From: Halosimplex aquaticum
GTDB lineage: Archaea; Halobacteriota; Halobacteria; Halobacteriales; Haloarculaceae
Length of the DNA: 64,000 nt
Direction of reading: 5' to 3'
Assembly: GCF_028747785.1 (NCBI RefSeq)
Contig: NZ_CP118158.1
Location: 3,348,001 to 3,412,000, forward strand
This document shows, piece by piece, positions 1 through 7,959 of this stretch. The notes beneath the pieces were generated by a model. It was not told the origin of the DNA. It saw only the letters and a program-made list of their open reading frames with translations, and ran no database searches. The position numbers and the translations under genes were made by a program. Positions within the stretch are counted from its first letter, which is position 1, and each line of letters opens with the position of its first letter.

Positions 1-190
1 CGGCCCGCTCTGAGATCGGCGACCGGAAGAAGCGCTTTCGAGACCGCCGATAAGCGGAAAGAGAGTCGTTGTACAACAAGCGCCGACAGCGGGCAAAGTG
101 TACGGGTACCGGTAGTTGATACGGTGACCGTGTCGCAACAGATGATCCCGGTAACGGAACCAATGCGACCAGGAAATTGATGCAGGTGGG

Positions 191-200
191 AAAAATATTT
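191..200 (+). promoter_or_regulatory. TATA element of the beta-propeller gene
   Basis: An A/T-only decamer, AAAAATATTT, ends 25 bases before the ATG at 225. In haloarchaea a TATA box at this distance puts transcription start at the start codon itself, so the mRNA is probably leaderless. No Shine-Dalgarno-like sequence lies before the ATG, which agrees. The 190 bases further upstream hold no convincing gene, although a short open frame closing with TAA at 51-53 could be the tail of a gene that starts outside the window. Confidence 0.5.
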
Positions 201-224
201 CAATGGTAATTCAAATTAGACATT

Positions 225-2780
225 ATGGAATTTCCGGACGGGAACCGGCGTCAATTCCTTCGAATCGCTGCCGCGTCGATGGCCGGGTCATCGCTTTCAC
301 GTCCGGCGCTCGCGAGCGATCGAGCGGTGGGCGGGACGGACCCAGTTCAGGGAGATGGAAATTGGCCGGTTGCCGGGCACGACAGCCGGAACTCCAGTGT
401 CGCCCCTCACGCCGGGCCCGTAACGGACGGATTCGAAGTCGACTGGCAAACATCTGCGATCCAGGGAGTGAATCCACCGATTATCGGGAACGAGCGGGCC
501 TATGCAGGTACTCCCGACGGGGTAGTCGCCTTCGATCCCGTCGACGGGACCGAGCTCTGGCGTTCGCAGACGGAGGGGAGCGATTTCGCGCCAGCGATCG
601 GAAACGGACGCCTCTACGTCAGTTCGTCGAAAGACCTCGTCACTGCGCTGGATCCCGAGTCGGGGGAGCAGGTGTGGAGCGCTTCGATAGACGACGCGGC
701 ATCTGCTCCGCCGGTCAGCGACGGCGATACAGTCTACGTTTCGGGGAACGACAACAGATTATACGCGCTATCGGCGGATACTGGCGACACCGACTGGGCG
801 ACGGACGTTGGCGCGAGTAATGGAATGCCCGCAGTCGGGGATGGAGCCGTCCACGTGGTTTCGTTCACGGGGAAAGTGACCGCACTCGATACGCAGAGTG
901 GGGACATCAGGTGGGAAAGACGAATGGGCACCTCTACCGTGAGCGGCGCGGCCATCGGTGATGGACGAGTCTACACGGGGACCTTCGACCGTGTTCACTG
1001 CCTCGACGCCGCCGACGGGTCCGATGTCTGGACGTTCAACTTGCCCAGAAGTGACCAGCTCGTGGCGACTCCGGCCGTCGCTACCGACTCGGTTTTCGTC
1101 GGGTCGTCGAACGCGGTCTGGGCAATCGACGCGCGAACCGGCGATACCAGATGGTCTACGGCTGTAGAAGCCCTCGTCACCGATATTATCGTCGGTGACG
1201 GAATCGTATACATCGCCGACGACGGCGACTACGTCTACGCGGTCGATCGCGGAGACGGTTCCGAGCACTTGCGCGGGCAGTTTCCGGTCGACCAGGGACG
1301 ATTGTCGATCGACGATACGCGGTTGTACATGGGTGGCGCGGGCACTGTCGTCGCGTTGCGAAATGCAACTTCGACCGAACAGCCCGCGCAGGGAACGGGG
1401 ACGATGCGTAGAGAGTGGTCGGCAGAGGGGGGAGGGGCCTATCGATTTTCGTCCGGTTCGTCCGATCCGACGGTATTCGTCGGGAACTTCGACGGCCGTA
1501 TCTCTGCCCTCTCTGCGGCATCCGGATCGACCCGGTGGCAGACCACGCTCGACGGGCCGATTCAGCGGCCACCAGCGGTCGAGGAGGACCGTGTGTACGT
1601 CGAACAATTCTTCGGAGATCTCGTCGCGCTGGACCGTAACACTGGAAAGATACAGTGGAACTACGAGATGGAGGGCGGAGACTCGCGACCAGTCGCCGCC
1701 GACGGCGTGGTGTATACAGGGAGTCGGCGCGGTGAGGTCATCGCTGTTGAGGGGCAATCGGGGGAGGAGAAGTGGGCCACTTCGGTTTCGAGTACGAACG
1801 GGCTCGTCGACCCCGATCTTCTCGTCGGGGCGAAAACCATTTACGCGAACGGCGGCCGTGTTCGAGCGATCGACGCGGTGAACGGCTCCGAGATATGGGG
1901 CCGTGATACGGGCGGAACTGGCGGTCTTCCGATGGCGTTCTCGGATACGACGTTGTTCGTTCCTCGCGGGAACACGGTTGGGAGTGACGCCCAATTCGTC
2001 GCGTTAGAGTTGGCGAGTCGCAGTGAACGCTGGAGCCGAACGATGCCCGCGGTTCGCGGCCGGCCGACCGTCGACGACGACACGATATTCACCCCGTGCG
2101 AAGACGGGGCGCTCTACGCGCTGAACGTCGAAACCGGAGAGGAACGATGGCGGTATCAAACTGGGGGCCGGTTGCGTGCGTCCCCGGTCGTGAAGCGAAC
2201 CCCGACTGCGAGAGACGACGTCGTGTTCTTCGGCGGCGCGGACGAGCGAATCTACGCCGTCAACGCGAGAACCGGAGCGTTGCTGGACTGGCTCGACGTC
2301 ACGGGAGAGATCACCGGGCCGCTCGTCCTCCACGACGGATCACTGCTCCTCAGCCACGATACAGTCACGACGATCGACGTTTCGTCTGTCGCGCCGGAAC
2401 CCCCGGCGACTACCGACGACGATAGCGCCAACGGTGGTAGCACCGACGGCGGTAGCACCGACACGGTGACCGATAGCAAGACGACAGTGCCGACTGAAAC
2501 GCGCACGGCAGAGCCGACGCCGCGGAGTACCGATTCGCCCTCTCCGACGACTGAGAGCGCGACGCCTGAGACCGACCGAACGCAAACGAAAGCCAGCGGG
2601 ACTACCGATTCGGAACAGCGCTCAAACAGTTCGACCGCGGCTCAAGAAGACGCAGGAGACGATAGAACCGCATCCAGTGGGCCTGGATTCGGGGCCGGGA
2701 CCGCCCTAGCAGCGGTCAGCGGTCTCGGACTCGCTCACCGCCTCCGTGACGACGATTCGCCAGACTCCGAATCGAACTAA
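225..2780 (+). CDS. Exported PQQ-like beta-propeller surface protein, PGF-CTERM anchored
   Basis: This 851-residue protein starts with a twin-arginine signal (RRQFLR, residues 8-13, then a hydrophobic stretch ending in ALA), so it should be exported folded through the Tat pathway. Most of the chain is repeats of about 40 residues of the type GxVYAxDxxTGxxxW, typical of PQQ-binding-like (PF13360/PF13570) beta-propellers; the number suggests one large or two linked propellers. From about residue 735 the chain turns into a Thr/Ser/Pro/Asp-rich stalk, followed by PGFGAG, a hydrophobic helix and a basic LRDDD end. This is the layout of archaeosortase A (PGF-CTERM) substrates, which are lipid-anchored on the cell surface. 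The ligand is unknown: such proteins in archaea are often not enzymes, and the propeller may be a binding or scaffold module. The family assignment is firm, the function is not. Confidence 0.9.
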   Translation: MEFPDGNRRQFLRIAAASMAGSSLSRPALASDRAVGGTDPVQGDGNWPVAGHDSRNSSVAPHAGPVTDGFEVDWQTSAIQGVNPPIIGNERAYAGTPDGVVAFDPVDGTELWRSQTEGSDFAPAIGNGRLYVSSSKDLVTALDPESGEQVWSASIDDAASAPPVSDGDTVYVSGNDNRLYALSADTGDTDWATDVGASNGMPAVGDGAVHVVSFTGKVTALDTQSGDIRWERRMGTSTVSGAAIGDGRVYTGTFDRVHCLDAADGSDVWTFNLPRSDQLVATPAVATDSVFVGSSNAVWAIDARTGDTRWSTAVEALVTDIIVGDGIVYIADDGDYVYAVDRGDGSEHLRGQFPVDQGRLSIDDTRLYMGGAGTVVALRNATSTEQPAQGTGTMRREWSAEGGGAYRFSSGSSDPTVFVGNFDGRISALSAASGSTRWQTTLDGPIQRPPAVEEDRVYVEQFFGDLVALDRNTGKIQWNYEMEGGDSRPVAADGVVYTGSRRGEVIAVEGQSGEEKWATSVSSTNGLVDPDLLVGAKTIYANGGRVRAIDAVNGSEIWGRDTGGTGGLPMAFSDTTLFVPRGNTVGSDAQFVALELASRSERWSRTMPAVRGRPTVDDDTIFTPCEDGALYALNVETGEERWRYQTGGRLRASPVVKRTPTARDDVVFFGGADERIYAVNARTGALLDWLDVTGEITGPLVLHDGSLLLSHDTVTTIDVSSVAPEPPATTDDDSANGGSTDGGSTDTVTDSKTTVPTETRTAEPTPRSTDSPSPTTESATPETDRTQTKASGTTDSEQRSNSSTAAQEDAGDDRTASSGPGFGAGTALAAVSGLGLAHRLRDDDSPDSESN

Positions 2781-2850
2781 CCGTCTTGACGAACCGGCAC
2801 CCCGGTGCGGCAAGGTGTGAACCCGCTACGGGCCGTCGTCACCGACGGTG

Positions 2851-3954
2851 TCAGTTCGATCGCGTTTCATTCACGCCCGGATTGACAGCCGACATCTCGG
2901 GGGTGTCCATCTGTTCGGCAATATGGGCCCAGTCATCGAACGGCCCTTTGCGGGCGTATCGAGTGTGGTATTTCCCCGAATTGTAGTTCATCGTGCTCGG
3001 GTACTTCGAGAGAGAAACCGATCGGGAGTCGATACCCTCGTAGTCGGACGGGCTGAGGCCGACCGAGTGGCCCAGTTCATGCATAAAGACACTCGCCGCT
3101 CCGCGGTAGTTCCCCCTGGCGTTGAACACGAACCACGGGCCATGGGGCCCGTGCCCGGCTAACCCACCGACGTCGTTCCCGTCACTTTCGACGTCCTTGA
3201 CTGCGACGGCGTAGTGGTATCCGTACCCGCGCCTGTCAAACCACTCTGACTGCAACTTGTCTACCTTCTGGCCGTCGACGGTCCCGACATCCGGCACCTC
3301 CTCGTCGACAATAATGTGGAGCGAGATCCCGTTCGTGCCGTCCGGATTCGTCACTGGAGCTTCCGAGTAGCGTCTCGTAACGAGCTCTCGCGTGCCGGGT
3401 TTGAACTGAACGCCTTCCACGTAATCTACCTCGACGAAGACGTCCATGCGTAGCGGATCTGACCCGTTGAGATACTGCAAGTCGGATAGTTCCGCCCCAT
3501 CAGCGAAGCCGTCTCCGTCGGTGTCTGGATTCGTCGGCTCTGTCCGGAGGGAGGTGACTTCTCGGCCGTCGGCGAGCCCGTCGCCGTCGGAGTCGTTGAC
3601 CGCTGGGTCCGTCCCGTGTGTGGTCACTTCCTCGCTGTCGTTCACCGAATCTCCGTCAGTATCTAATCGGAGCGGATCCGTATCGAATTGGTCGACTTCG
3701 GACTCATCGGTCAACCCGTCGTCGTCACTGTCCGGGAGCGTCGGGTCGGTACCGACCTCGCGCTCACGCGCGTCGGCGAGGCCATCACCGTCCGAGTCCA
3801 CGCTCGTCCCAGTCGGAGTGGTTTCGTTCGGACCGGGCGACGTTCCCGCGTCGTCAGGGTGTCCCCCTCGGTCGAGATCGATGCCACCAGGACCAGCACA
3901 CCCCGCGAGCGCCAAACAAACCGCAAGTACGATCAATCGGTTCGCGGTATCCAT
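2851..3954 (-). CDS. Lipoprotein metalloprotease with calcium-binding DxDxDG repeats
   Basis: A 367-residue lipoprotein. The chosen ATG at 3954 gives a signal peptide with lipobox LAGC (Cys19); an earlier in-frame ATG would put 26 polar residues before it. Residues of about 45-165 carry five to six DxDxDG loops separated by short spacers (DSDGDG, DSDDDG, DTDGDS, DTDGDG), the thrombospondin-type-3/EF-hand-like pattern that binds calcium. The C-terminal part holds HELGHSVGL (292-300), a metzincin-like zinc signature, and STMNY around residue 322, which would be the Met-turn. The third zinc ligand is not at the usual GxxH position; Asp304 is a candidate. The protein probably acts outside the cell on proteins, with calcium-stabilised repeats as spacer. 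A TATA-like element at 3981-3990 fits a leaderless start at 3954. Substrate unknown. Confidence 0.82.
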   Translation of the reverse strand: MDTANRLIVLAVCLALAGCAGPGGIDLDRGGHPDDAGTSPGPNETTPTGTSVDSDGDGLADAREREVGTDPTLPDSDDDGLTDESEVDQFDTDPLRLDTDGDSVNDSEEVTTHGTDPAVNDSDGDGLADGREVTSLRTEPTNPDTDGDGFADGAELSDLQYLNGSDPLRMDVFVEVDYVEGVQFKPGTRELVTRRYSEAPVTNPDGTNGISLHIIVDEEVPDVGTVDGQKVDKLQSEWFDRRGYGYHYAVAVKDVESDGNDVGGLAGHGPHGPWFVFNARGNYRGAASVFMHELGHSVGLSPSDYEGIDSRSVSLSKYPSTMNYNSGKYHTRYARKGPFDDWAHIAEQMDTPEMSAVNPGVNETRSN

Positions 3955-4330
3955 TAGATCACTATCGATCAACATAACTATGTAAATATCTTCGTGATCG
4001 GCGGTCCGCCTGCATGCCGGCGAACTTCCCAATCACGGACACAGATATCCGAATCGGTTCGTGCGTCGAAGCGTGGCTACCTCTGGGCGGGATGCTGTCC
4101 ACGGGCAGTCCGCGAACGCGCTCCACAGCGGATGACGGTGAGAATTCGTTTCCCGCGGATACAGGGGACGACTTCCGAGCGCGCACGTCTGTGGCGGGCC
4201 GAACCCGAGATACCGGGGGACCGGCGGCAGCCGACCGAACGACACGGTGAGAGACCTGGACGCCGACCGCGGATTCAGCGTTGATAGCCGCACCCCAATT
4301 CTTATTCGAGCGTTCGACCGAGTCTCTCGG
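3955..4330. promoter_or_regulatory. Divergent intergenic region with two TATA elements
   Basis: This stretch separates two divergent genes. On the minus strand an A/T-rich box at 3981-3990 lies 27-36 bases from the lipoprotein ATG. On the plus strand ATTCTTAT at 4299-4306 lies 25-32 bases from the kinase ATG at 4331. Both spacings fit leaderless transcription. The GC-rich middle (about 4010-4290) is open in several frames, but no frame gives a protein that I recognise, so I call no gene there. Confidence 0.4.
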
Positions 4331-6190
4331 ATGCACCCGTCGACAGCGACGTCGGAGTCGATTCGAGTACTCCATGTCGACGACGAGCCGGACCTCGTCG
4401 ATCTCGTGGCCACCTTCCTCGAACGCGAAGACGAGCGACTCACAGTCGAGACGACTTCGACCGTCGCCGACGCCGTCGCTCGGCTCGACGAGGCGGATAT
4501 CGACTGCGTCGTCTCCGATTACGAGATGCCCGGTCGGAACGGTCTCGACTTCCTCGAAACCGTTCGGACGGACCGGCCGGATCTGCCGTTCATCCTGTTC
4601 ACGGGCAAGGGGAGCGAGGAGATCGCGAGCGACGCGATCTCCGCCGGTGTCACCGATTACCTCCAGAAGGAGACGGGCACCGAGCAGTACGCCCTCCTCG
4701 CCAACCGCGTCATCAACGCCGTCGAGCGAGCGCGTGCCGAACAGGCCGAGCAACGGCAGCTCCGCGCGATCGAAACCGCCCATGAGGGCATCAGCATCCT
4801 CAACGCGGACGGCGAGTTCATCTACGTCAACGAGGCCTACGCGGACCTCTATGGATACGACCGGGAGGAGATGATCGGTGCGCACTGGTCGCTCATCTAC
4901 CCCGACCAGGACACCCGATCGATCCGGGAGACGATACTCCCGGCTGTGCGAGCGAACGGGTTCTGGCGGGGCGAAACGACCGGTCTCCGTGCAGACGGGA
5001 GCACGTTCGTCGAAGACCACCGCCTCGCCACGACCGACCACGGCGAACTCGTCTGTACGGTGCTCGATACGACCGAGCAGCGGAGACAGAAACGGGCGAT
5101 CGAGGAGCTGCACAGCACCGCCCGCGCACTCATTCAGGCCGAGACCGCCGAAGCGGTCGCGGAGATCGCTGTCGCAGCCGTCCGTGACATCCTCGATATG
5201 CCGGCCAACGGGGTCCACCGCTACGACGAGTCGGACGACAGGCTGGTGCCGGTCACCTGGACCGACCGGACCGAGGAACTCGTCGGCGAGCCGCCGGTCT
5301 TCGAGTCCGGCGAAGGGATCGCCTGGGAGGCGTTCGCGGCGGGTGAGCCGCTCGTACACGACGATATCGCGACCAACGAGAGCCGGTACAACCCGGACAC
5401 ACCGATCCGGAGCCAGTTGGCCATCCCGCTGGACGACCGCGGCGTCCACCTCGTCGGCTCGCCCGAACCCGCCGCGTTCGACGAGACGGACGTCTCGCTC
5501 GCGAAAACGGTCGCCGCACACGCGACGGCGGCGCTGGAACGCGTCGAACGCGAACGAGAACTCACTCGGCAGAACGACCGGCTCGCGACGTTCACCGATG
5601 TCGTGAGCCACGACTTGCGAAACCCGCTCAACGTCGCGATCGGCCGTCTAGAAATGGCACAGAAGGCCTGTGACTGTCCGCATCTCGCGGACGTCGACCA
5701 GGCGCTGACGCGGACGGAGACACTGCTCGACGATCTCCACGCGTTCGCTCGGGCCGGGATAGCGACGCTCGATCCCGAACCCGTCGATCTCACGACTCTC
5801 TGTCGAACCTGCTGGGGACACGTCGAGACGGGCGAAGCGACGCTGATTACCGACACTCAGCAGGCGGTACACGCCGACGAGAGTCGCCTCCAGGAGCTAC
5901 TGGAGAATCTCTTCAGGAACGCGGTCGAACACGGGGGCGATGGGGTGACTCTCACCGCCGGCGACCTCGAAGACGGCTTCTACGTCGCTGACGACGGGGT
6001 CGGGATCGCAGATGCCGACAAGGACGTCGTGTTCGACTACGGGTATTCGACGAGTCGGGACGGGACGGGGTTCGGTCTCTCGATCGCCCGGGAGATCGCC
6101 GACGTTCACGGCTGGGACCTCCGCGTCACCGATAGCGAGACGGGCGGTGCACGCTTCGAGATCCACGATACAGAGACGAGTGAGAGGTGA
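4331..6190 (+). CDS. Hybrid sensor: response-regulator receiver, PAS, GAF and histidine kinase
   Basis: A soluble signalling protein of 619 residues. Order: receiver domain (about 12-130) with the acidic pair in HVDDEP, phosphoacceptor Asp63 in SDYEMPG and the Lys of FTGKG; PAS domain (about 135-255); GAF domain (about 275-400); dimerisation/phosphotransfer helix with His427 in SHDLRNPL; HATPase_c with the N-box NLFRNAVEH and the G-boxes DDGVGIAD and GTGFGLSI. An N-terminal receiver followed by PAS, GAF and kinase is common in haloarchaea. No membrane segment is seen, so the input should be a cytoplasmic ligand or partner acting on PAS/GAF. The start at 4331 (MHPST) was preferred to an upstream ATG because the receiver domain begins right after it and a TATA element sits about 28 bases upstream. 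No cognate output regulator is adjacent. Confidence 0.92.
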   Translation: MHPSTATSESIRVLHVDDEPDLVDLVATFLEREDERLTVETTSTVADAVARLDEADIDCVVSDYEMPGRNGLDFLETVRTDRPDLPFILFTGKGSEEIASDAISAGVTDYLQKETGTEQYALLANRVINAVERARAEQAEQRQLRAIETAHEGISILNADGEFIYVNEAYADLYGYDREEMIGAHWSLIYPDQDTRSIRETILPAVRANGFWRGETTGLRADGSTFVEDHRLATTDHGELVCTVLDTTEQRRQKRAIEELHSTARALIQAETAEAVAEIAVAAVRDILDMPANGVHRYDESDDRLVPVTWTDRTEELVGEPPVFESGEGIAWEAFAAGEPLVHDDIATNESRYNPDTPIRSQLAIPLDDRGVHLVGSPEPAAFDETDVSLAKTVAAHATAALERVERERELTRQNDRLATFTDVVSHDLRNPLNVAIGRLEMAQKACDCPHLADVDQALTRTETLLDDLHAFARAGIATLDPEPVDLTTLCRTCWGHVETGEATLITDTQQAVHADESRLQELLENLFRNAVEHGGDGVTLTAGDLEDGFYVADDGVGIADADKDVVFDYGYSTSRDGTGFGLSIAREIADVHGWDLRVTDSETGGARFEIHDTETSER

Positions 6191-6226
6191 CTGAGCCGAC
6201 GGCAGGCTCCGGCTATTCGATGGCCT

Positions 6227-6246
6227 CCACGGCCGTCAAGCCGTGG
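6227..6246. terminator. Hairpin between convergent genes
   Basis: CCACGGC (6227-6233), a six-base loop and GCCGTGG (6240-6246) form a perfect 7-bp stem in the 89-base gap between the convergent sensor-kinase and PadR genes. It could act on transcripts from either side, but no clear T-run follows, and archaeal terminators need not have a stem, so the role is only suggested. Confidence 0.3.
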
Positions 6247-6279
6247 CTCTGCCTGTCCCACCTCTACCGAGATCCCCTC

Positions 6280-6570
6280 TCACGCGGGCTTGCCGTCCGC
6301 GTCGACGTACTGGGCTTCCCAGTCTCGTCGGGCCTCGATCTCCCGGCGCCCGCGTCGGGTGAGACTGTAGAAGTTGGTCCGCCGATCTCGTTCGCCCTTC
6401 TCGACGAGCCCCTTGTCGACGAGGGTGTCGAGGTTCGGATACAGCCGGCCGTGGTGGATCTCCTTCTCGTAGTAGTCTTCGAGCTCTTCTTTGATTGCGA
6501 GACCGTGCGGTTCGTCCTGGCCAGCGATGGCGTACAGCAGGTCGCGTTGAAATCCGGTCAAGTCGAACAT
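6280..6570 (-). CDS. PadR-family transcriptional regulator
   Basis: A 96-residue winged-helix protein. The family pattern is clear: FQRDLLYAI at the N-terminus, EPHGLAIKEELEDYY (helix 2), HHGRLYPNLDTLVDKGLVEKG (recognition helix and start of the wing), then a Tyr-Leu-type wing strand NFYSLTRRG and a short C-terminal helix. PadR proteins of this single-domain size bind DNA as dimers and often control an adjacent efflux or stress gene. Here the neighbours are a convergent sensor kinase and small unknown genes, so the target is not evident. The start at 6570 (MFDLTG) fits the family; the longer reading adds 32 residues with no family match. Confidence 0.92.
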   Translation of the reverse strand: MFDLTGFQRDLLYAIAGQDEPHGLAIKEELEDYYEKEIHHGRLYPNLDTLVDKGLVEKGERDRRTNFYSLTRRGRREIEARRDWEAQYVDADGKPA

Positions 6571-6791
6571 TGAACTAGTTCCTGATACGACTGCCAGACG
6601 GTTAATTCTATCGAGATCCCGGGATAGTTGTGGCGAAAGTACAGTTGTGTAACTACACCGTCGCATAGTAGATCAGAGATGACGGTATCTCGAAGTGCGG
6701 ACCAGGAACGTAACCGCCCCCAGTGAAAGTGGATCCAGTTTCGCTCCGGTGTTGGCTGGCGTCTATTACCCGCCGCACCGTTCGAGCGCGT

Positions 6792-6980
6792 ATGAGCTCG
6801 ACGCTCGACGAGATGACCGAGGCGGACCACACGCGCAGACACATGACGACGCTCCTGCTCGAAGAGCGAGACGACGAGTGGGTCGTCACGCAGGGCGGCG
6901 TCGACGTCGAAGGCACGGGACGGACCGCCGCCGCCGCGGCCGCCGACTACTGCCGGAGAATCGAGAACGCCGAAGAGTGA
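6792..6980 (+). CDS. Small HicB-like/conserved haloarchaeal protein
   Basis: This frame encodes 62 residues: an acidic helix (STLDEMTEADH), a strand-rich middle (LLLEERDDEWVVTQGGVDVEGTG) and a helix (TAAAAAADYCRRIENAE). The pattern of one sheet ending in G-x-G-x-T followed by an alanine-rich helix resembles the HicB-like fold that occurs alone in many haloarchaeal genomes, but no HicA partner is present, so a toxin-antitoxin role is not supported. An upstream in-frame ATG at 6723 would add 23 basic residues unlike the rest, so the start at 6792 is preferred. Function unknown. Confidence 0.55.
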   Translation: MSSTLDEMTEADHTRRHMTTLLLEERDDEWVVTQGGVDVEGTGRTAAAAAADYCRRIENAEE

Positions 6981-7398
6981 CCACGCGGCGGTCACGACAG
7001 ACGCCGGGTTGGACCAGCGACCGTGTCCAGAACACCGCGCCGATCTCCTCGGCCAGGCCGGGCCGACGGTCTACTGCTACGGCCGTGGGCACGCCTACCG
7101 CGACGCTGATCCGCTCGACGGGGCTGAAACCTGATCCGTACCGGTGTCAGTTCGATCTCACTGGACCGCGCAGTCGCACCGAAGAGAATCCGGTTCAAGG
7201 GCTAACTCGGCTATACAGGACGAATACAACGGCGACGATATCGTCCCCAGCGAGTGTCACGAGACGAAGGGCCGGACTCCCGAGGCTATCGAGACCGTCC
7301 TGCGCCAGAACGTCTCGCTCACCGACTGACTGGAGGTATCTATCACCGGCGGGGCCGCTCGTTCGCTCGCCGATCCAGCCGACTTAGACGCCCGGCCG
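6981..7398. other. Gene-poor stretch with two possible short relic frames
   Basis: No secure gene. One frame of the plus strand from a TTG at 7009 to TGA at 7132-7134 reads as a compact Cys/His-containing peptide (CPEHRADLLGQ followed by GPTVYCYGRGHAY), which looks more protein-like than its surroundings and may be the remnant of a small zinc-binding protein. A second frame, 7144-7329, ends in a helix-like segment (TPEAIETVLRQNVSLTD). Neither has a convincing start or a family match. Confidence 0.2.
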
Positions 7399-7959
7399 TC
7401 ACTGGTGGCCGAGCGCGACGGTTCGGTCGGCCCACGCTCGCAGCCGCCGGACGACGCCGCGTTCCCGCACCGACACCGGGTCGTCCGTGCCGAGTTCGTC
7501 GCTCTCGAACGCGTTGAGAACGGCCGCTTCGGCCGTGTCGCAGTAGTCGAGTAACTGATCGACCTCGTCCGGCGCGTGCTGGAACCCGATGGTAGCGTCG
7601 TTCACGAAGACGGCGGCCGGGTCCGCGGGTGCGGCCGCGATCCGGTCCGCGACCGCCGCCGCGTTCTGTCGGGCGAGTTCGCGCAGTTCCGGTTCGCTCT
7701 CGCTTTCGGACCGCGGGGCGTGCGCGTCCACCGTTCCGACCCAGACGTCGGCCGGGACGTCCGTGTACCGTTCGAGCCGTCGACCGAGGACGGTCCCCTC
7801 GTGTTCGTACTCCGGACCGAACTCCAGGAGCACGACGCCGGTCGGTCCTTCCCGGTCGATCCACGCCTCCAGGGCGCGAGCGGTGAGCCGCGTCTTGCCG
7901 GCCTGGGACGGGCCGACGATCAGCGTCGACCCGTCGAGCGGGAATCCGAGGTCTGTCAC
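7399..7959 (-). CDS. P-loop NTPase-like protein coupled to the NRAMP-like gene
   Basis: A 186-residue cytoplasmic protein that starts with GTG at 7959, overlapping the stop of the NRAMP-like gene by two bases, so translation is probably coupled. Near the N-terminus GPSQAGKT (residues 16-23) is a Walker A motif preceded by a hydrophobic strand (STLIV). A following segment, GPTGVVLLEFGPE, could be the next strand. I see no ABC signature and no obvious Walker B acid pair; AAVFVND is the nearest candidate. The C-terminal part is helical and acidic. The gene pair suggests that this nucleotide-binding protein serves or regulates the transporter, but I do not recognise the family beyond the P-loop fold. 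Confidence 0.7.
   Translation of the reverse strand: MTDLGFPLDGSTLIVGPSQAGKTRLTARALEAWIDREGPTGVVLLEFGPEYEHEGTVLGRRLERYTDVPADVWVGTVDAHAPRSESESEPELRELARQNAAAVADRIAAAPADPAAVFVNDATIGFQHAPDEVDQLLDYCDTAEAAVLNAFESDELGTDDPVSVRERGVVRRLRAWADRTVALGHQ

Noticed and set aside
3962-5611. Long minus-strand open frame opposite the sensor kinase
   Set aside because: Its sequence is a composition shadow: Arg/Asp/Val-rich, no motifs, no start signal, while the plus strand has a complete kinase.
6792-6980. HicB half of a toxin-antitoxin pair
   Set aside because: No HicA-like gene is adjacent on either side; similarity is limited to a general fold pattern.
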